DNA of 64,000 nt, from assembly GCF_033297405.1 (NCBI RefSeq), contig NW_026944220.1:4520719-4584718 (forward strand). Reading direction: 5' to 3'. The position numbers and the translations under genes were made by a program. The notes below the pieces were generated by a model. The model saw nothing but the letters and a program-made list of their open reading frames with translations, had not been told where the DNA came from and did not search any database. Of the stretch, positions 33,501 through 45,600 are shown piece by piece (the first letter of the stretch is position 1; each line of letters opens with the position of its first letter). Source of the DNA: Parathielavia appendiculata. Lineage: Eukaryota; Ascomycota; Sordariomycetes; Sordariales; Chaetomiaceae.

Positions 33501-36500
33501 ACGTCGATCAGACTTCCCGTCTGCTCTGAGGGTGCCGCTGCAGGGTCCTGCTTGGTGCTGTCCTAAAGGTCTGACTGGCGACAATGGCCTTCTCCAACAC
33601 CAATCGACCATGGTGGCGTCACAAGCCGCCCCGGGGATGCGGAGTCGTTACGGCTGCCAGGCCCGAGTCCCTCTGTCACGACACGCCACAGCACCGGGGG
33701 TGAACAGATGGTATCGTGCTGCAGCATGCCCATCCACACGGATCAGCCCACTCGCTTCTTCGCCGAGTACCGACCCTGCACCGGCTGGAAAGTTCGGACT
33801 GGGAACCGGGTCCGCGTTCGGACGAGGAGCAGGGCGGCTACTCAGCCGCCGCTGTGCCAGCCTCTACACACACGCCAGCGGACATGTGGCGCTGAAGGGC
33901 GAGTAGGTTGGCGAGACGGAGCGGTCCTTTCCTTGGTTTTACCCTGTCGATGGGGTTGAATCCTTCCGGCCGCTAAGAAGACAACGGTCGAGATGACCAC
34001 TCAGATTTTCTCTAGACGTTTCTCCTTGCTGCGGTTTTGCCGCGCTCTGATAACCCCGCTTCCTTCCAGAATCACTCCCTTCTTGCAATCTAGGGCGTGG
34101 TCTGCCTCTCGGCACTGGTCTGCCTTCCACGGGGTCTGGAAAGGACACGCAGGGTCTCGTCGCTGGCCGTTGGGCAGGCTGAGGTTGATTGGAGTGTCCG
34201 GGACCTGAACATCCGAAATACAGATCGAGTTATGATGAGCAATAGGTTCTCTCGGAGCCGTCCGCTTCTTTATGCATTGCCTTATCAGCATTTGCTGCTC
34301 AACGCTGTTGAACGGGCCTGACTGAACTCCTCAGCTGCGCTACACTCTTCTTGGCACACTCTGGGCTTTCACAAAAGCAACTCTCTGACTATGGGTTTTT
34401 AGGTCTAGGTACTACCATTGGCGGTCAATCTGTTTTTAGAGATCCGAGGTCAGCGGAAGAACTGTGACTCAGGGAATCAAGTTTTGGTTGTTTCAATGGT
34501 GTTGTCCATACATGCCGCTCAGTCAAATAAAGCACCGTCAAGGCTAAGCAGCTTCGCAAGAATGCCAGTGCAGGGACAGGTTATTGCTTCCAGTCAAGAT
34601 GTCGCCCTTGTATTCCTAGACATGTCGCTGCCCAGCCTTAGGCATACAAACATGTCGTGCCTTCGGACATCTCGGCTCATCATCACACTTCTCTTCCCTC
34701 ACTTCCATCTCACATCACTGCAGTTGAGCGAGCTGCAGTGCTTCACTGGTCGGATCAAGCCTGCCCAGGAAGCAAGGCTCATCATGAGCCTTCCACGAAC
34801 CATATACAGGACAAGCGAGAACCGGCCGCCTTAACAGGCCACAGATCCCTTATCTCTTCCATAATCATAGCAGATCTCTGTTATCTCGGGCGTGCAGCCA
34901 TGTGACAAGAGGGGAGGTACCGTCGTAAGTGGCGGCCGAACAACTACTTCGGACTTCAAGGCCTACAATAGCTATTCCCCTTGGACTTAGCGTCCTTCAT
35001 TATCACCGACAGACATCTACAGACCAAGTTGTTGTTTTGGAAAGAATCAACAAGAACGGCTTACTACTTTTGGCCGTTGCCTCGGGTTCCGTGAAAGCCT
35101 GCCACCGCCTTTCCGTGAACCCCACCTACCGCCCTCCTGGAGCCCACCCGGGGATTCCGGCTCGCCCCGCTAACAAGAGGAAAGATGGGACCAATAGCTC
35201 TGGCGTGGGCCAGCTTTTTCTGGTCCAGTGAACATCAGATGATAGGCAACGCGACGAGACATGACAGGCAGGACCCTGTGCTCGACATATACCGTAGGCT
35301 TTTGACTGCGAAAGAGGAGCAAAACGAAGTCTGAGAAAACAAGGTAATGCATCGCTTCTCTGGTACTCGGTGAGTCGGTAAACGGGCAGGCGTCCAAGAC
35401 ACAAAACAATAAACGCGGGGTAACTACTGTATCAAGTTCGCCGCTCGGCGGCGGAGCAAACCAAAGCCATTAGGGCACTCGGAAAACGGGCGAATCGAGA
35501 GAGGGGCGCCGGCTGGGCCGGCCGAGGCCCTCTACGGTCTTGGACTTTGCCATGGCCCCAAGCTCAACTCGTCCACCTTCCTCTCCTCGTCGAAACGCAA
35601 GCGGATCAGAAATGGATTTGGGCGTCTGGCCCTCTTGTCACATCCGCATTCGTACTGTTGCCGCAGAGACGGATCTCAAACAGGAATGCTGAATCGAAAG
35701 GCAGGAGATTGAATGCGAATGTCAAGTGAGGAGCTGCGATGTTGAACGGACGGAACGGCTTCGAAGTCTCGGGTGTGGTGCCCACCTTCAGATCAGGATC
35801 GCTGCACCCGGCTCGCGCTATCTCCAGTTGAAGGAACCGGGGCATGGGCGTCTTGACCGCCGGTCTGGTCGCGAAAACTCCGCGCTGAAATCGAGTGATC
35901 TGTTGCCGGGCCACAACCACAACAAAAACAATAAAGGTTTTTCAAACGCAACCGGCTCCGGTCAGTCAGATTTGTACGCCCTGCATCCGTGGTGTTGGTG
36001 ATGTTTTTGGTTGGCCATTTTTCCGGCCTCCTCTTCGCACCCAATTCCGTCGTAGTCAGCTCAGCCTTTCTCAGCTCCCCGCCGTCGGACCAATCTCCAG
36101 ACGCGTGCCAGGGGGTTGCGTGTGGCTGACGAACGCGGTCGCTGCAGGCCGCTCACTGGACACGCCGCTTCCAAAGCCCCCGCACAGCACACCCAAAAGC
36201 CCCCGGCAAGGCACCCTGGCCGACCCCTCCTCCTCCCCACAGTCGCACATGCTTGGTGCCAGTGGGCGCAAGGGAATGAGGCTGAAATCGGTGTGGTTCG
36301 TTCGTCGATCCGGCCGAGTGGGTGGTGAGCGGTGGACGGAACTGCGTCGATGTCGGTGTCTCGTTGCAAAAACATTCTGTTTCGCTGTTCTGGGTTCGTC
36401 ATCCCACCACCTAACATCTGTTCCTCACGCCAACGACATCGGTAGCGCTCTTTGTTTCCGGCGAGCCGGCCAGCCTCTGATCGCTTCCTTCAATTGCCCG

Positions 36501-36909
36501 GCCCATCTCCATCGCTGCTCGGGTTCCTCGTTCTTGACCACGACCAAATTCGAAAATTGCAGATCGGATCCGCCTGCTGTGTTGTGCTCCGACCTCATCA
36601 CATCGTGTTGCATTTCTTGCGTGTCTCGGGCTTTCTGTCGGATCGTTGCTGGGCCAGCGCGGCGACGAGAATACCTCGATAATCCTCTCACTGGTGCGGT
36701 GCTGCCAATGCTCTTTTAAATGCTCTTCATAACGAACCCGGTGGCCGTCTCGATTTCCCGCTCGTCGTGTCGCGCCTGACACGGCGACAGCGCCGAAACT
36801 CGCTAGGGGCTATCTCCTCGGCCGTTGACCTTCCGTGTGTCCATCCCGCCGGTTTGGCATCTCAAGTCATCCTGCCTCTCTGGTTGAGCCGCTAGGGTAG
36901 ATTCTCGGC
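27559..36909. other. 9.3-kb gene-free interval
   Basis: No gene is supported between the GT2 start and the 36910 gene. A 296-codon minus-strand frame (27930-28820) has no recognisable domain and an irregular composition, so it is rejected as a gene. There is a short palindrome CTCACTTGAGTGAG at 29101-29114 beside GGTAAGG/GGTACC-like sequence. Roughly 36000-36909 is pyrimidine-rich and probably promoter plus leader of the downstream plus-strand gene. The rest may hold noncoding RNA or regulatory DNA, but I see no specific sign of it. Confidence 0.6.
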
Positions 36910-38403
36910 ATGGCGTCGCTTGGTGTTCACTCGGGCGGGCCGGCGAAAAAGATTGTCAAGGCAAAGGGGATTGTGGTCAAGCCGATATTGAAGAAGCTGT
37001 CGCATTCGGAGAAGAACTCGCTGGATTTGGATCGGGGGTGGGATGAGCAGCAGGTCGAGCAGCTGGAAGTAGACGGGTGGGACGAAGGTCTTGGTTATGC
37101 AGGGCAGGCGAGAGACGTCAGTGCTGGGGTGGCTGCTGCAGGCTTCGGGGCAGGTGACGGCGCGAGTGCAGGTGCTGGCGGAGGAAGTGGCATCCGGGCA
37201 GGAAACCTCAAGTTTCAACATGGCCGCTCTGCGTCGCAGACATCGGCGGGCAGCGGACCCCGTGGTGGTGCTTTTGTGCATCCTTTTGCGCAAACACCAC
37301 GTACCTCGACGCCGCCGCTGTCTTATGCCAACTCGCTCGCGTCATTCGATAATGGGAGGGACTGCTCGCCCACCATTACCGAGAACGAGGACGACGACGG
37401 CTTTGACATCAACGCCACTACTTATCCGCACCCGCATATGCTTGCTCATGGTCATGCACCACCCGCGTCAGCTTGCATCTCACAGTTAAACCTCCGGAGG
37501 CCGTCATTAAACAGTCAGCGCACCTTATCGTATCCCCCAGAACTTACCGCGTCAAAGCCGCCTTCTCTCCGCATAAACACTGGCCGCTCGATTTCTGGCA
37601 CCACAGCCACATCGTCGCGTTTTGCACACGGCAGTCTTCCCAGTGCCAGCCATTCCGACCTCCTTCTCGATTCCCACAACCTCAGCGTCAGTCTCACTGG
37701 CACTCTCGACTCGCCCACAGGAAGCCTGGGCGCCGGCAGCGTCATCGTTTCACAACAACAATATCAACAAGAAAAACAACAATCGCAAATGTCTCCCCTG
37801 CGAACATCGCTCGAGATGGCCGCAGCCGGATTCCCCCGCCTCCGCAGCCGCTCCGAGGTCGACACGGCCACGCGTGTCGAGAACATTCGCGCTGCCCGGC
37901 GCAAGTTTGAGGAGCGCGAGCGCGTCAAGGAAGAAAAGTACGACCGCGAGATGATCCGCAAGCGCGAGCGCCGCGACACCAAGATGGCCGCTCGCATCGA
38001 AAAGGGCGAGCTCCCCACCAGCCGCACGTCGAACCGCAAGAAAACCAACACGGGCCTGTCGACCGTCTCGGAGCCCGGTGCGAGGCCATCCAAGGGCGGC
38101 ATCCTCGGTGTGCACTCGCCTCCCAGCGCCAGCAGCGTTGGGGTTGGGATCGTCGGCCGCAGGCACACCGACTCTCCCACCGCGAACGTGACCAAGGCCG
38201 AGAAGCAGATGGGGTTTGCCGCTCGCAGGTACGAGAGCGTGTCGCTCGAGACGCCGCCTGCGTTTGGCGTCACGGTGGACGACGTGCACTTTGAGCACAC
38301 TCGGCCGCGGAGGGGCAGCGGTGCCAAGCGAAAGACCCAGGGGTACTGGCAAGGCTTCCTCCTCTGGTTGAGGACGAAACTGCTCCGGTTGAGCGCGCGG
38401 TAG
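36910..38403 (+). CDS. conserved fungal protein with basic coiled coil, function unknown
   Basis: A single-exon frame of 497 residues. I do not recognise a named family, though the central block looks like a Pezizomycotina-conserved protein. The N-terminus is basic (PAKKIVKAKGIVVKPILKKL), followed by a Gly/Ala-rich stretch and Ser/Thr/Pro-rich disordered sequence to about residue 305. Residues about 318-375 form a strongly charged helix (VENIRAARRKFEERERVKEE, RKRERRDTKMAARIEKGELP) likely to be a coiled coil. After a further disordered part comes LETPPAFGVTVDDVHFEHTR, and the last 20 residues (YWQGFLLWLRTKLLRLSAR) are an aromatic, basic amphipathic helix that could bind a membrane. The 90-codon-scale minus frames over it are shadows. 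Confidence 0.75.
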   Translation: MASLGVHSGGPAKKIVKAKGIVVKPILKKLSHSEKNSLDLDRGWDEQQVEQLEVDGWDEGLGYAGQARDVSAGVAAAGFGAGDGASAGAGGGSGIRAGNLKFQHGRSASQTSAGSGPRGGAFVHPFAQTPRTSTPPLSYANSLASFDNGRDCSPTITENEDDDGFDINATTYPHPHMLAHGHAPPASACISQLNLRRPSLNSQRTLSYPPELTASKPPSLRINTGRSISGTTATSSRFAHGSLPSASHSDLLLDSHNLSVSLTGTLDSPTGSLGAGSVIVSQQQYQQEKQQSQMSPLRTSLEMAAAGFPRLRSRSEVDTATRVENIRAARRKFEERERVKEEKYDREMIRKRERRDTKMAARIEKGELPTSRTSNRKKTNTGLSTVSEPGARPSKGGILGVHSPPSASSVGVGIVGRRHTDSPTANVTKAEKQMGFAARRYESVSLETPPAFGVTVDDVHFEHTRPRRGSGAKRKTQGYWQGFLLWLRTKLLRLSAR

Positions 38404-40037
38404 GTAGTTCCGCGGGGGTCGATCCATGAGCGTTGCGAGAGTCGTCGGAGTTAGGGGTTTGGGTTAACAGGACCAAGCCTAAGGGAGAGTAAGACAAGCT
38501 GAGACTGTTGACTCACTCTTCACGCCTACCAAAACCGGAAATATTGAATTGACCGTCCGAAAACGCCTACCTACCCGACATTATCACATAATCGAACTGT
38601 CCTCGACTGGATCAGCCTCACTGGGCTGGGTGACTCTACGAAACCGAGCTGCCCGCAGCGTTTCACCCGCATCATCCACACATTTCTCCCGGCAACAGAG
38701 ATACAAAGGGAAATAACAGCGCAGCACAGCCGCGGCATCTGGAGCTGCTTTTTCAAGGCGTTCAATGGGCTGGGTTCCTCTTTTTTCAGGAAGGGACCGG
38801 AGGCTGGTCTCTTTTTATCCGGGTCTCTTCACATCCGCATTTTTGCGAGGCGTTTATGGGGGGTCGGGTTGTGATTCGGTTCTTTTCTTATTCTCTATTC
38901 CTTTTCGGCATGTTTACCCCACCACTCTTAACAGTCGTTTTCTGGTCTGGCTGTGGGCATTGGCATGCTCCCCCCTCGGATTTGAGTCGGTTCGGATCAG
39001 TTCAGTACCTGGGTATCTTTCTCCTCTATCCCTCTGCATTGGGAGGGGAAGGTTGCGAACGGGAACGTTACCATGGCTCAGCCTTTGGTGTTTCTTTCTG
39101 GATTGGGATTTAGAGGCTCGACTGAAAGAACGGCTATCCTGGACTTGGATGGGTTGGCACTGGATCGGGCTGGACTGGGGCGAGGTTTATGGATGAAACC
39201 TCCTTGTTCTGCCCGTTGCAGTTTTCTATTCTCGCTTTCGTTCACGGGTCATCGGTGGGCATCGGCTGGCTGTGGGGTTGGACTGGACATTGGGCGGAGC
39301 TCTCCACCGTGGATGATTCCACGTGGAGGCGATCATTCAGACTGCCTCGTGGCAGGTAGACTAAGAATCTATCTGGCATTGCTCCCTGGAACGCAGTGAT
39401 GGTGCTGAATGTAATGCCCATGTGGAGTGTGCACTCCGGAACCGACGTAAGGCATGAGGATGGCTTAGACTTTGTTCCTCCTTTGACCGGCTCCTTTTGG
39501 ACTATTCCCTGTTGCCTTTGTCTGCCATTCAACACTGCTCTGTTTTTTCATCAAGACTACTCCTATCAGACGTAGTAAACGTAGACTCCCTTACCAAGCT
39601 CCTCTCTTTATTGTTCCAAAACATACCCCTGGCCCCCTGTCTGCCGAGGTACAACGCCATAAGAACTCCGGCAATCCCGGCCAATGGACACTCCAAAGGT
39701 GTGAACTTGGAACTCTCGATCCATCCTTGTGCTACTGATGCTTGAATGTTCACTATTCATCGTTTCACCAGCCAGCTCAGACTCGGGACGAATTGACTTT
39801 GGCTGTAGTCAACAAATGCCAAGAGCTCGATTTCCTGGCTGGAAAACACCGGCACTTGCCAAATACACAACACACCCGACGGCTGAGAAAATGAGCTGTG
39901 GTTTTGTGCAACGCCGTTGTTGACCGTCTTCTTTGTCTGATCATCCTCGAGCGAGATCCAGCAAGCCAGTCACTTTCACAACTTGACAGAATTAGTCGGT
40001 GATTTGGAACCAAGCGCCTTCCCGTGTGTCCAGCACC
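38404..40037. other. intergenic: 36910-gene 3' flank and amidase promoter
   Basis: A 1.6-kb T-rich spacer between two plus-strand genes. The 143- and 108-codon frames near 38765-39400 look like random readings. Nothing else is recognised. Confidence 0.6.
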
Positions 40038-42171
40038 ATGAGTCCCAACCGTCGGTTCGCCAACTACCCCGGCGCCAGACAGGCGCCTGCCTCTGCCCTC
40101 GAATACCAGCTCGAGCAAGACAAAAACCCTGCCTTGCGCGGACTGCCAATCGCGATTGCGTCTGTGATGTAAGTCTCATCTGCCGACCAGAACGACATCA
40201 TAATCGCACAACCAACTAACCTCTCCCAGAGTCCAGCACGCGGAATGGCTTCAGAAGCTGCTCTGGAGAAACGCAAAATTCGGCCAGGCCAAGTTCATCC
40301 CCGACCTAGAGGGCGTGGCGTTTCGGCTAACAGTAATGCTCTACACTCGCCCACCCATCCCATACCTGTTGAACGGCTTCATACTGACGATTCCCAGCCC
40401 AACGTCATCCCCCTCGAAGACCCCAGCTCCCCAACCGCCGTCGGCATGCTCGAGCTCACGCCGGACCTGCAGACCCCGCAGCCGGCCGACCTCCCGGGGC
40501 GGTTCTACTCGGCGGCCGACTACCATGCGCTCTACCGGTCCGGCGCAGCGACGCCGCTGCAGGTGGCCGAGGCGCTTCTGCCGCTCGTTCGGCGGGACGT
40601 CACGCCGAGATCCGAGTATGCGGTGGCGTGGACGCAGACGGATGTTGATGCTGTGCTGGCTGCGGCGAGGGCGTCGACGGAGCGGTGGAAGGCGGGCAGG
40701 CCGCTGGGGATTCTGGACGGTGTGCCGTTTGGTGTGAAGGATGATGTTTCTGTGAAGGGGTTTGTGTCGACCATGGGGATGAGGGCGGGCCAGGACCACG
40801 CGTATTTCAAGAAGCCGTGCGAGGCGACGGCGTGGCCGGTGGTGAAGTTGGAGGAAGCCGGGGGGATTATGATGGGGAAAATGAACCAGCATGAGATTGG
40901 CATGGGTAAGTTTTACGCTCCGTTGATGAAGGGGTCCTGTTCGCTGACGGGTTACCAGATACCACGGGGTGCAATGTACGTCTGGGCTCGCTTGGGTGTT
41001 ATTGGGAGAGAACTGACGTTTGTTAGCCTTCCATCGGAACGGCCACAAACTGGTACAACAAGTCGTACTATCCGGGCGGGTCGTCGTCAGGGGCAGGATC
41101 CGCCCTCAGCGGTGGGATTGTCCCCATCGCCGTGGGAACCGATGCAGGTGGGTGATGACGATCAGATCCACGTATTGCATTACTGACATGCGTTCTTCCC
41201 CAGGCGGCAGCGCTCGCATCCCGCCCGCCTTCTGCGGCGTCTACGGCCTCAAGCCGACTCACAACAGGATGTGCGGCATGAGTTCGTCCATGTGCGTCAT
41301 CGGACCCATGGCTGCCACCGCCGCAGACTTAACCATTGCCTACCGACTCATGGCGCAGCCCAACCCCGACGACCCGGCCCAGAACCTGCTCGCCGTGTCG
41401 ACCCCCCCCGACCCCTCCGCCAAAAAGTACCTCGGCATCTGCCGCGAGTGGATTGCCACCGCCTCCCCCGACGTTCAGGCCATCTTCAACCAGACACTCG
41501 CCCACCTCACCACAACCCACAACTACGAACCGATCAACATCAGACTCCCCTTCCTCCACCAGGGCCAAGTCGCGCACGCAGCAACCTGCCTCACCGAAGC
41601 CGCCTCCGACGCCCGCAACCGCTCCGCCCCTTCCCCGTCAACCTACCTCCGCCCGCTCAACTACCCCAACCGCATCCTCGTCGCCACGGGATCCCAGACC
41701 CCGGCCATCGACTACCTCCGCTACGGCCAGATACGCCAGGTAGTCATGTCACACCTGGCCTTCCTCTTCGACACGTATCCGGGCATGCTGATCCTCACGC
41801 CCACGACGCCCATGCCCGGCTGGCCCATCGCGCCGGGTGATGAGAAGTACGGGTGCAGCGAGGGGAATCTGTCGATTGCTAGTATGCGGTTCGCGTGGCT
41901 GGCTAACACAAGTGGCTGCCCTGCCCTGAGCTTTCCGGCGGGTTATGTCGAGCCCCGGCAGGGGGAGGGGATGCTGCCTGTTGGGCTGATGGCCATGGGG
42001 GAGTGGGGCGCTGAGGAGCAGTTGCTGGGTTTTGCGGGGGAGAGGGAGAGGTTCTTGAATGAGATGTATCCTGGCGGACGGAGGAGGCCGGAGGAGTGGG
42101 CGGATGTTGTTGGAATGGCGAAGGGAAAGGCTGGGGTGGGCAAGAAAGTTGGAGAAATGAGGGAGTGGTGA
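40038..42171 (+). CDS. amidase signature family hydrolase
   Basis: This is an amidase of the Ser-Ser-Lys triad family, 615 residues, substrate unknown. Exons are 40038-40168, 40230-40332, 40398-40905, 40959-40975, 41027-41147 and 41204-42171. All phases agree. The triad lysine is in GVPFGVKDDVSVKG. The cis-serine lies in YPGGSSSGAGSALSGG, and the nucleophile serine in AVGTDAGGSARIPPAFCGVY, which is formed across the exon 5/6 junction. Exon 4 is a 17-nt micro-exon coding DTTGCN; skipping it would shift the frame, and it supplies a conserved strand before the glycine-serine motif. No signal peptide or membrane helix is seen, so the protein is probably cytosolic. It is not obviously the Glu-tRNA amidotransferase A subunit: the N-terminal 80 residues (YQLEQDKNPALRGLPIAIAS, QHAEWLQKLLWRNAKFGQAK) are typical of fungal amidases. 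RAD50 follows 481 bp downstream on the same strand. Confidence 0.9.
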
Positions 42172-42652
42172 AGGCGGATGTTCTGAGAATTTGGATTTGT
42201 CGTGTTGGTTTGTTGCAGCAGGGTGTAAGGTCTCAATTGTGTTTCAGCACATGTAACTTCACTACTATAAGGGTCTCGTGGTTAATCTGTGGTATATTGA
42301 TAACAATGATGCGTTTGAATGAAAAGGTGATATCGAATGCAGGCAGCTGGCCGCAAGGGTTCTCATGTGGCCCAGCCGAGACCCACTTTGGCTGCCTAGC
42401 ATGTCCCGTGAGAGCGCGACTCTCCCCTCGCCTCCATTCCCGGAACCGCGACGACCACGCGTCCTGCCCAGCAAACGCCGGTTCAACCGCTCATACAACG
42501 TCTTTGCAGACGCCAGGCGATTTCTAAGTAATATCGGCTTATGAACCATTTAGGATTGTATTGACGGCACCGCGACCATACCTCAACTGCTCGAGCGCAT
42601 TCATGGGATAGATTGGTCGACCCGGCTGTGGGCTGCCCTGATCACCATCGCC
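42172..42652. other. intergenic upstream of RAD50
   Basis: Spacer between the amidase and RAD50. It carries an ACGCGT box at 42457-42462 and little else. Confidence 0.55.
42457..42462. promoter_or_regulatory. candidate MCB (ACGCGT) element upstream of RAD50
   Basis: A perfect palindromic ACGCGT lies 191 bp before the RAD50 start codon. In yeasts this box recruits MBF and gives G1/S expression of replication and repair genes. The hexamer can occur by chance in GC-rich DNA, so function is inference. Confidence 0.3.
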
Positions 42653-45600
42653 ATGTCTAGGATTGAGAAGCTTTCCATCCTCGGTGTGCGCTCCTTCGGG
42701 CCGCAGCACCAGGAGACTATCGCATTCAACAGCCCACTAACCCTGATCGTGGGCTATAACGGCTCGGGGAAAACAGTGCGTTTTCGGAAGCTGGGCTGAT
42801 GCCGACGGCTCTACTGACGTCTGTAGACCATCATCGAGTGTCTCAAGTATGCCACCACCGGCGAACTCCCACCAAACAGCAAGGGAGGCGCCTTTATCCA
42901 CGACCCAACATTAGCCGGCGAGAAAGACGTGCGCGCCCAAGTCAAGGTTTCGTTTCGATCTACCATCGGAGAGTCCTATGTCATCACTCGAAACGTGCAG
43001 CTCCTCGTCAAGAAGAACACGAGATCACAGAAGACGCTGGAGGGCAGCCTGCTGCTGCGAAATAACGGGGAACGCCATGTTATCTCCACTCGGGTTATGG
43101 AACTCGATAAGCTGGTCCCCGAGAAGTTGGGTGTGTCGCCAGCTGTCCTGGATTCCGTCATCTTCTGTCACCAAGAAGACTCGCTGTGGCCCATGAGCGA
43201 GCCGTCCGCCCTCAAAAAGCGGTTTGACGAGATCTTCGAGGCCATGAAGTTCACAAAGGTTATCGATAATATCAAGAGCCTCCGCAAGAATTATGGGGAG
43301 CAGCTGCGGGAGTTGAAGCTACGGGAGGCTCAGGACAAGGCCAACAAGGAGAGAGCGGACAAGGTCGACAAGCTCATGAGCGGAATAGCCAGAGAAATCC
43401 AGGAGGGCCACGATAAGCTGGAGGAGATCGAGCGGGAAATGGACGAGGAGAAAGCCAGAATCAAAGAGAAGCACGACCAGGCCAACAGCTTCCTGAAGAT
43501 CGTGAACGATCTTCGTGCCAAGACCGAGAAGCTCGAGTACAAAAGGGAAGCGATTGAGGAACTGGGCAGTCGCATCCAAGAGCTACCTGAATCGGACGAG
43601 TTCCTGAGAGGCGTCCTGGACCAATACGAGCACGTCATAGAGAGGACCGTCGCCGACAGGGATAGAAAGGCCGCGCAATTCCATGAGCTCCAGGTCGAGC
43701 TCAAGTCATCCAGAGAGAAGCACACCGCCAAAGCTGCCGAGCAGGGCAAGCACCAGTCCGACAAGGACAAGTACGAGCGCCAGCTCATCACCCGGGACCG
43801 CATGATTCGCGAGGCAGCCACGCGCCACGAGATCCGAGGTTACGATGGGGACTTGGATGATCGGAAGATCGCCGCTTTCAACGAGCGCATCCAGAAGATC
43901 CTGAACGACAAGAAGCGCGAACTGGAGCGCCTCCAGCGTGACAATGCCGACGAGCTCGACAAGAAGGCTGCTGTCGTCGCAGACCGCGAAAGCCGCAAGG
44001 CATCGCTGATTCGGGACCGCGCATCAGCGAAGCAACGCATCATGACAATCGGAAAGGAGTCCGCTACTCTCCAGGGCGAGCTCAGCAGCATAGACATCGA
44101 TGACGGCGCAGAGGCTGTGCTGCGCACCGAGATGAAAGAGCTTGAGGCCAGGATAGAGTCAGCAAAAGCGGAGGAGCAAGGGGCAGACTTGGACGCCCAA
44201 ATCAAGAAAGCGAATGACGACATTTGGGCTCTGGAAGCGCAGTCTGCCAAACTCGCCCGAGAGCTCGTCGAGTGCACCAGGCTAGCGTCCGAGCAAGCCC
44301 AGCTTAACCTACGGAAGAAGCAATTGACTGAACGGCGGCGTGACCTGGAGATTCTCAGGAACACATGGAACGAACAGCTCTCTGCGTTACTTGGGGACGA
44401 CTGGCAGCCAGAGACAGTCGAAGCCGAGTTCCAGAACGCCCTCAAGAGCCAGAACGCTGTCGTTGCTGAGCGCAGGAAGCAGAAGGATGCCACGCAGCAG
44501 GAGCTGAAGCAAGTCGAGTACAAGCTCTCCAACGCGCGGGAGCGGCATAACAAGCTGGTTTCAGAGAAGGAGAGTTGCAAGCGCGCCGTGACCAAGGCGT
44601 TGAAGGATGTGAGGGATCCCGACTCACCGCCCATTGAGGACTACACAAAGGAGATGGAGACCATCGAGGCAGAGCTGAGCCAAACCGAAACGGACCTCAA
44701 GCTGTACGACGAGATGAAGAAGCACTATGCCAGCATCAAAGACCGGGCAGAACGCTTCAACAGATGTTACTATTGTGAACGCGATTTCAAGGACCAGCCC
44801 GCCGCAAGGTCGAAACTCATCGCCAAGATCGCAAAGAAGCTCAACGATGAGGACAAGCAGGAGCTGATGGAGGACCAAGCCCACTTCACGGAGCAAATTA
44901 AGATTCTCAAGGCTGTACGCTCCCAGTACGATTCATTCCTGCGGCTCGAGGCAGAGCTCCCTTCACTGAGCAAGGAGATCGACTCGGCTTCCATCCAAAG
45001 GGAGGAGCTGATTCGCCGCCTGGAGGACCAAGACCTGGCTTTCAGAGAGGCCGAGGACAAGCGGCAAGAGATCGAGGTGTTGAACAAGAACGTCCTAAAG
45101 ATTTCTCAGACTCACAAGGATATTGTCGACGCCGAGAGGCAGGTCGAGAGGTCGCAGCAGTCGTCCAGCATCACTATGCGGAGCCCGGATGAGATCAACG
45201 AGGAGCAAACCACTTGCGCGGAGCAGACGAGGGTTGCCCAGACCAAGCTCAGCAAGCTAAATACCGAGAGGCAGCGGTTGAAGGACTTAGTTGGGCAGCT
45301 CGAGGTGGAGAGGCTTGAGCTGAGGCACAAGATCAGCAATTCGGTTCAGCAGTTGGAACGGAAGAAGAGCCTGCAGGAATCCATTCGGCGATACAAGGAG
45401 GAGCAAAGCCAGCTGCGATCCACCATCCAGGAGACCGATAAGGAGGTGGAACGGCTGGAGCCCGAAATCGCAAGCGCTCGTGCGGCCCTGGATGAAGCTC
45501 GGCAGCAAGGGCGGACCAAGGAGCAGAAGGTCGCAGAGGAGCGGGATGCCATCAGCATGACGGCCAGTGAGCTCAAGATGATCAACAGCGAGATCCAGGA

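Noticed and set aside
35895..36719. 274-codon plus-strand frame upstream of the 36910 gene
   Set aside because: Overlaps several other open frames on both strands, lacks any recognisable motif, and lies where a promoter and leader are expected.
43840..44634. 264-codon minus-strand Ser-rich frame
   Set aside because: Antisense to RAD50 coiled coil; Glu/Lys/Arg codons read as Ser/Leu on the other strand.
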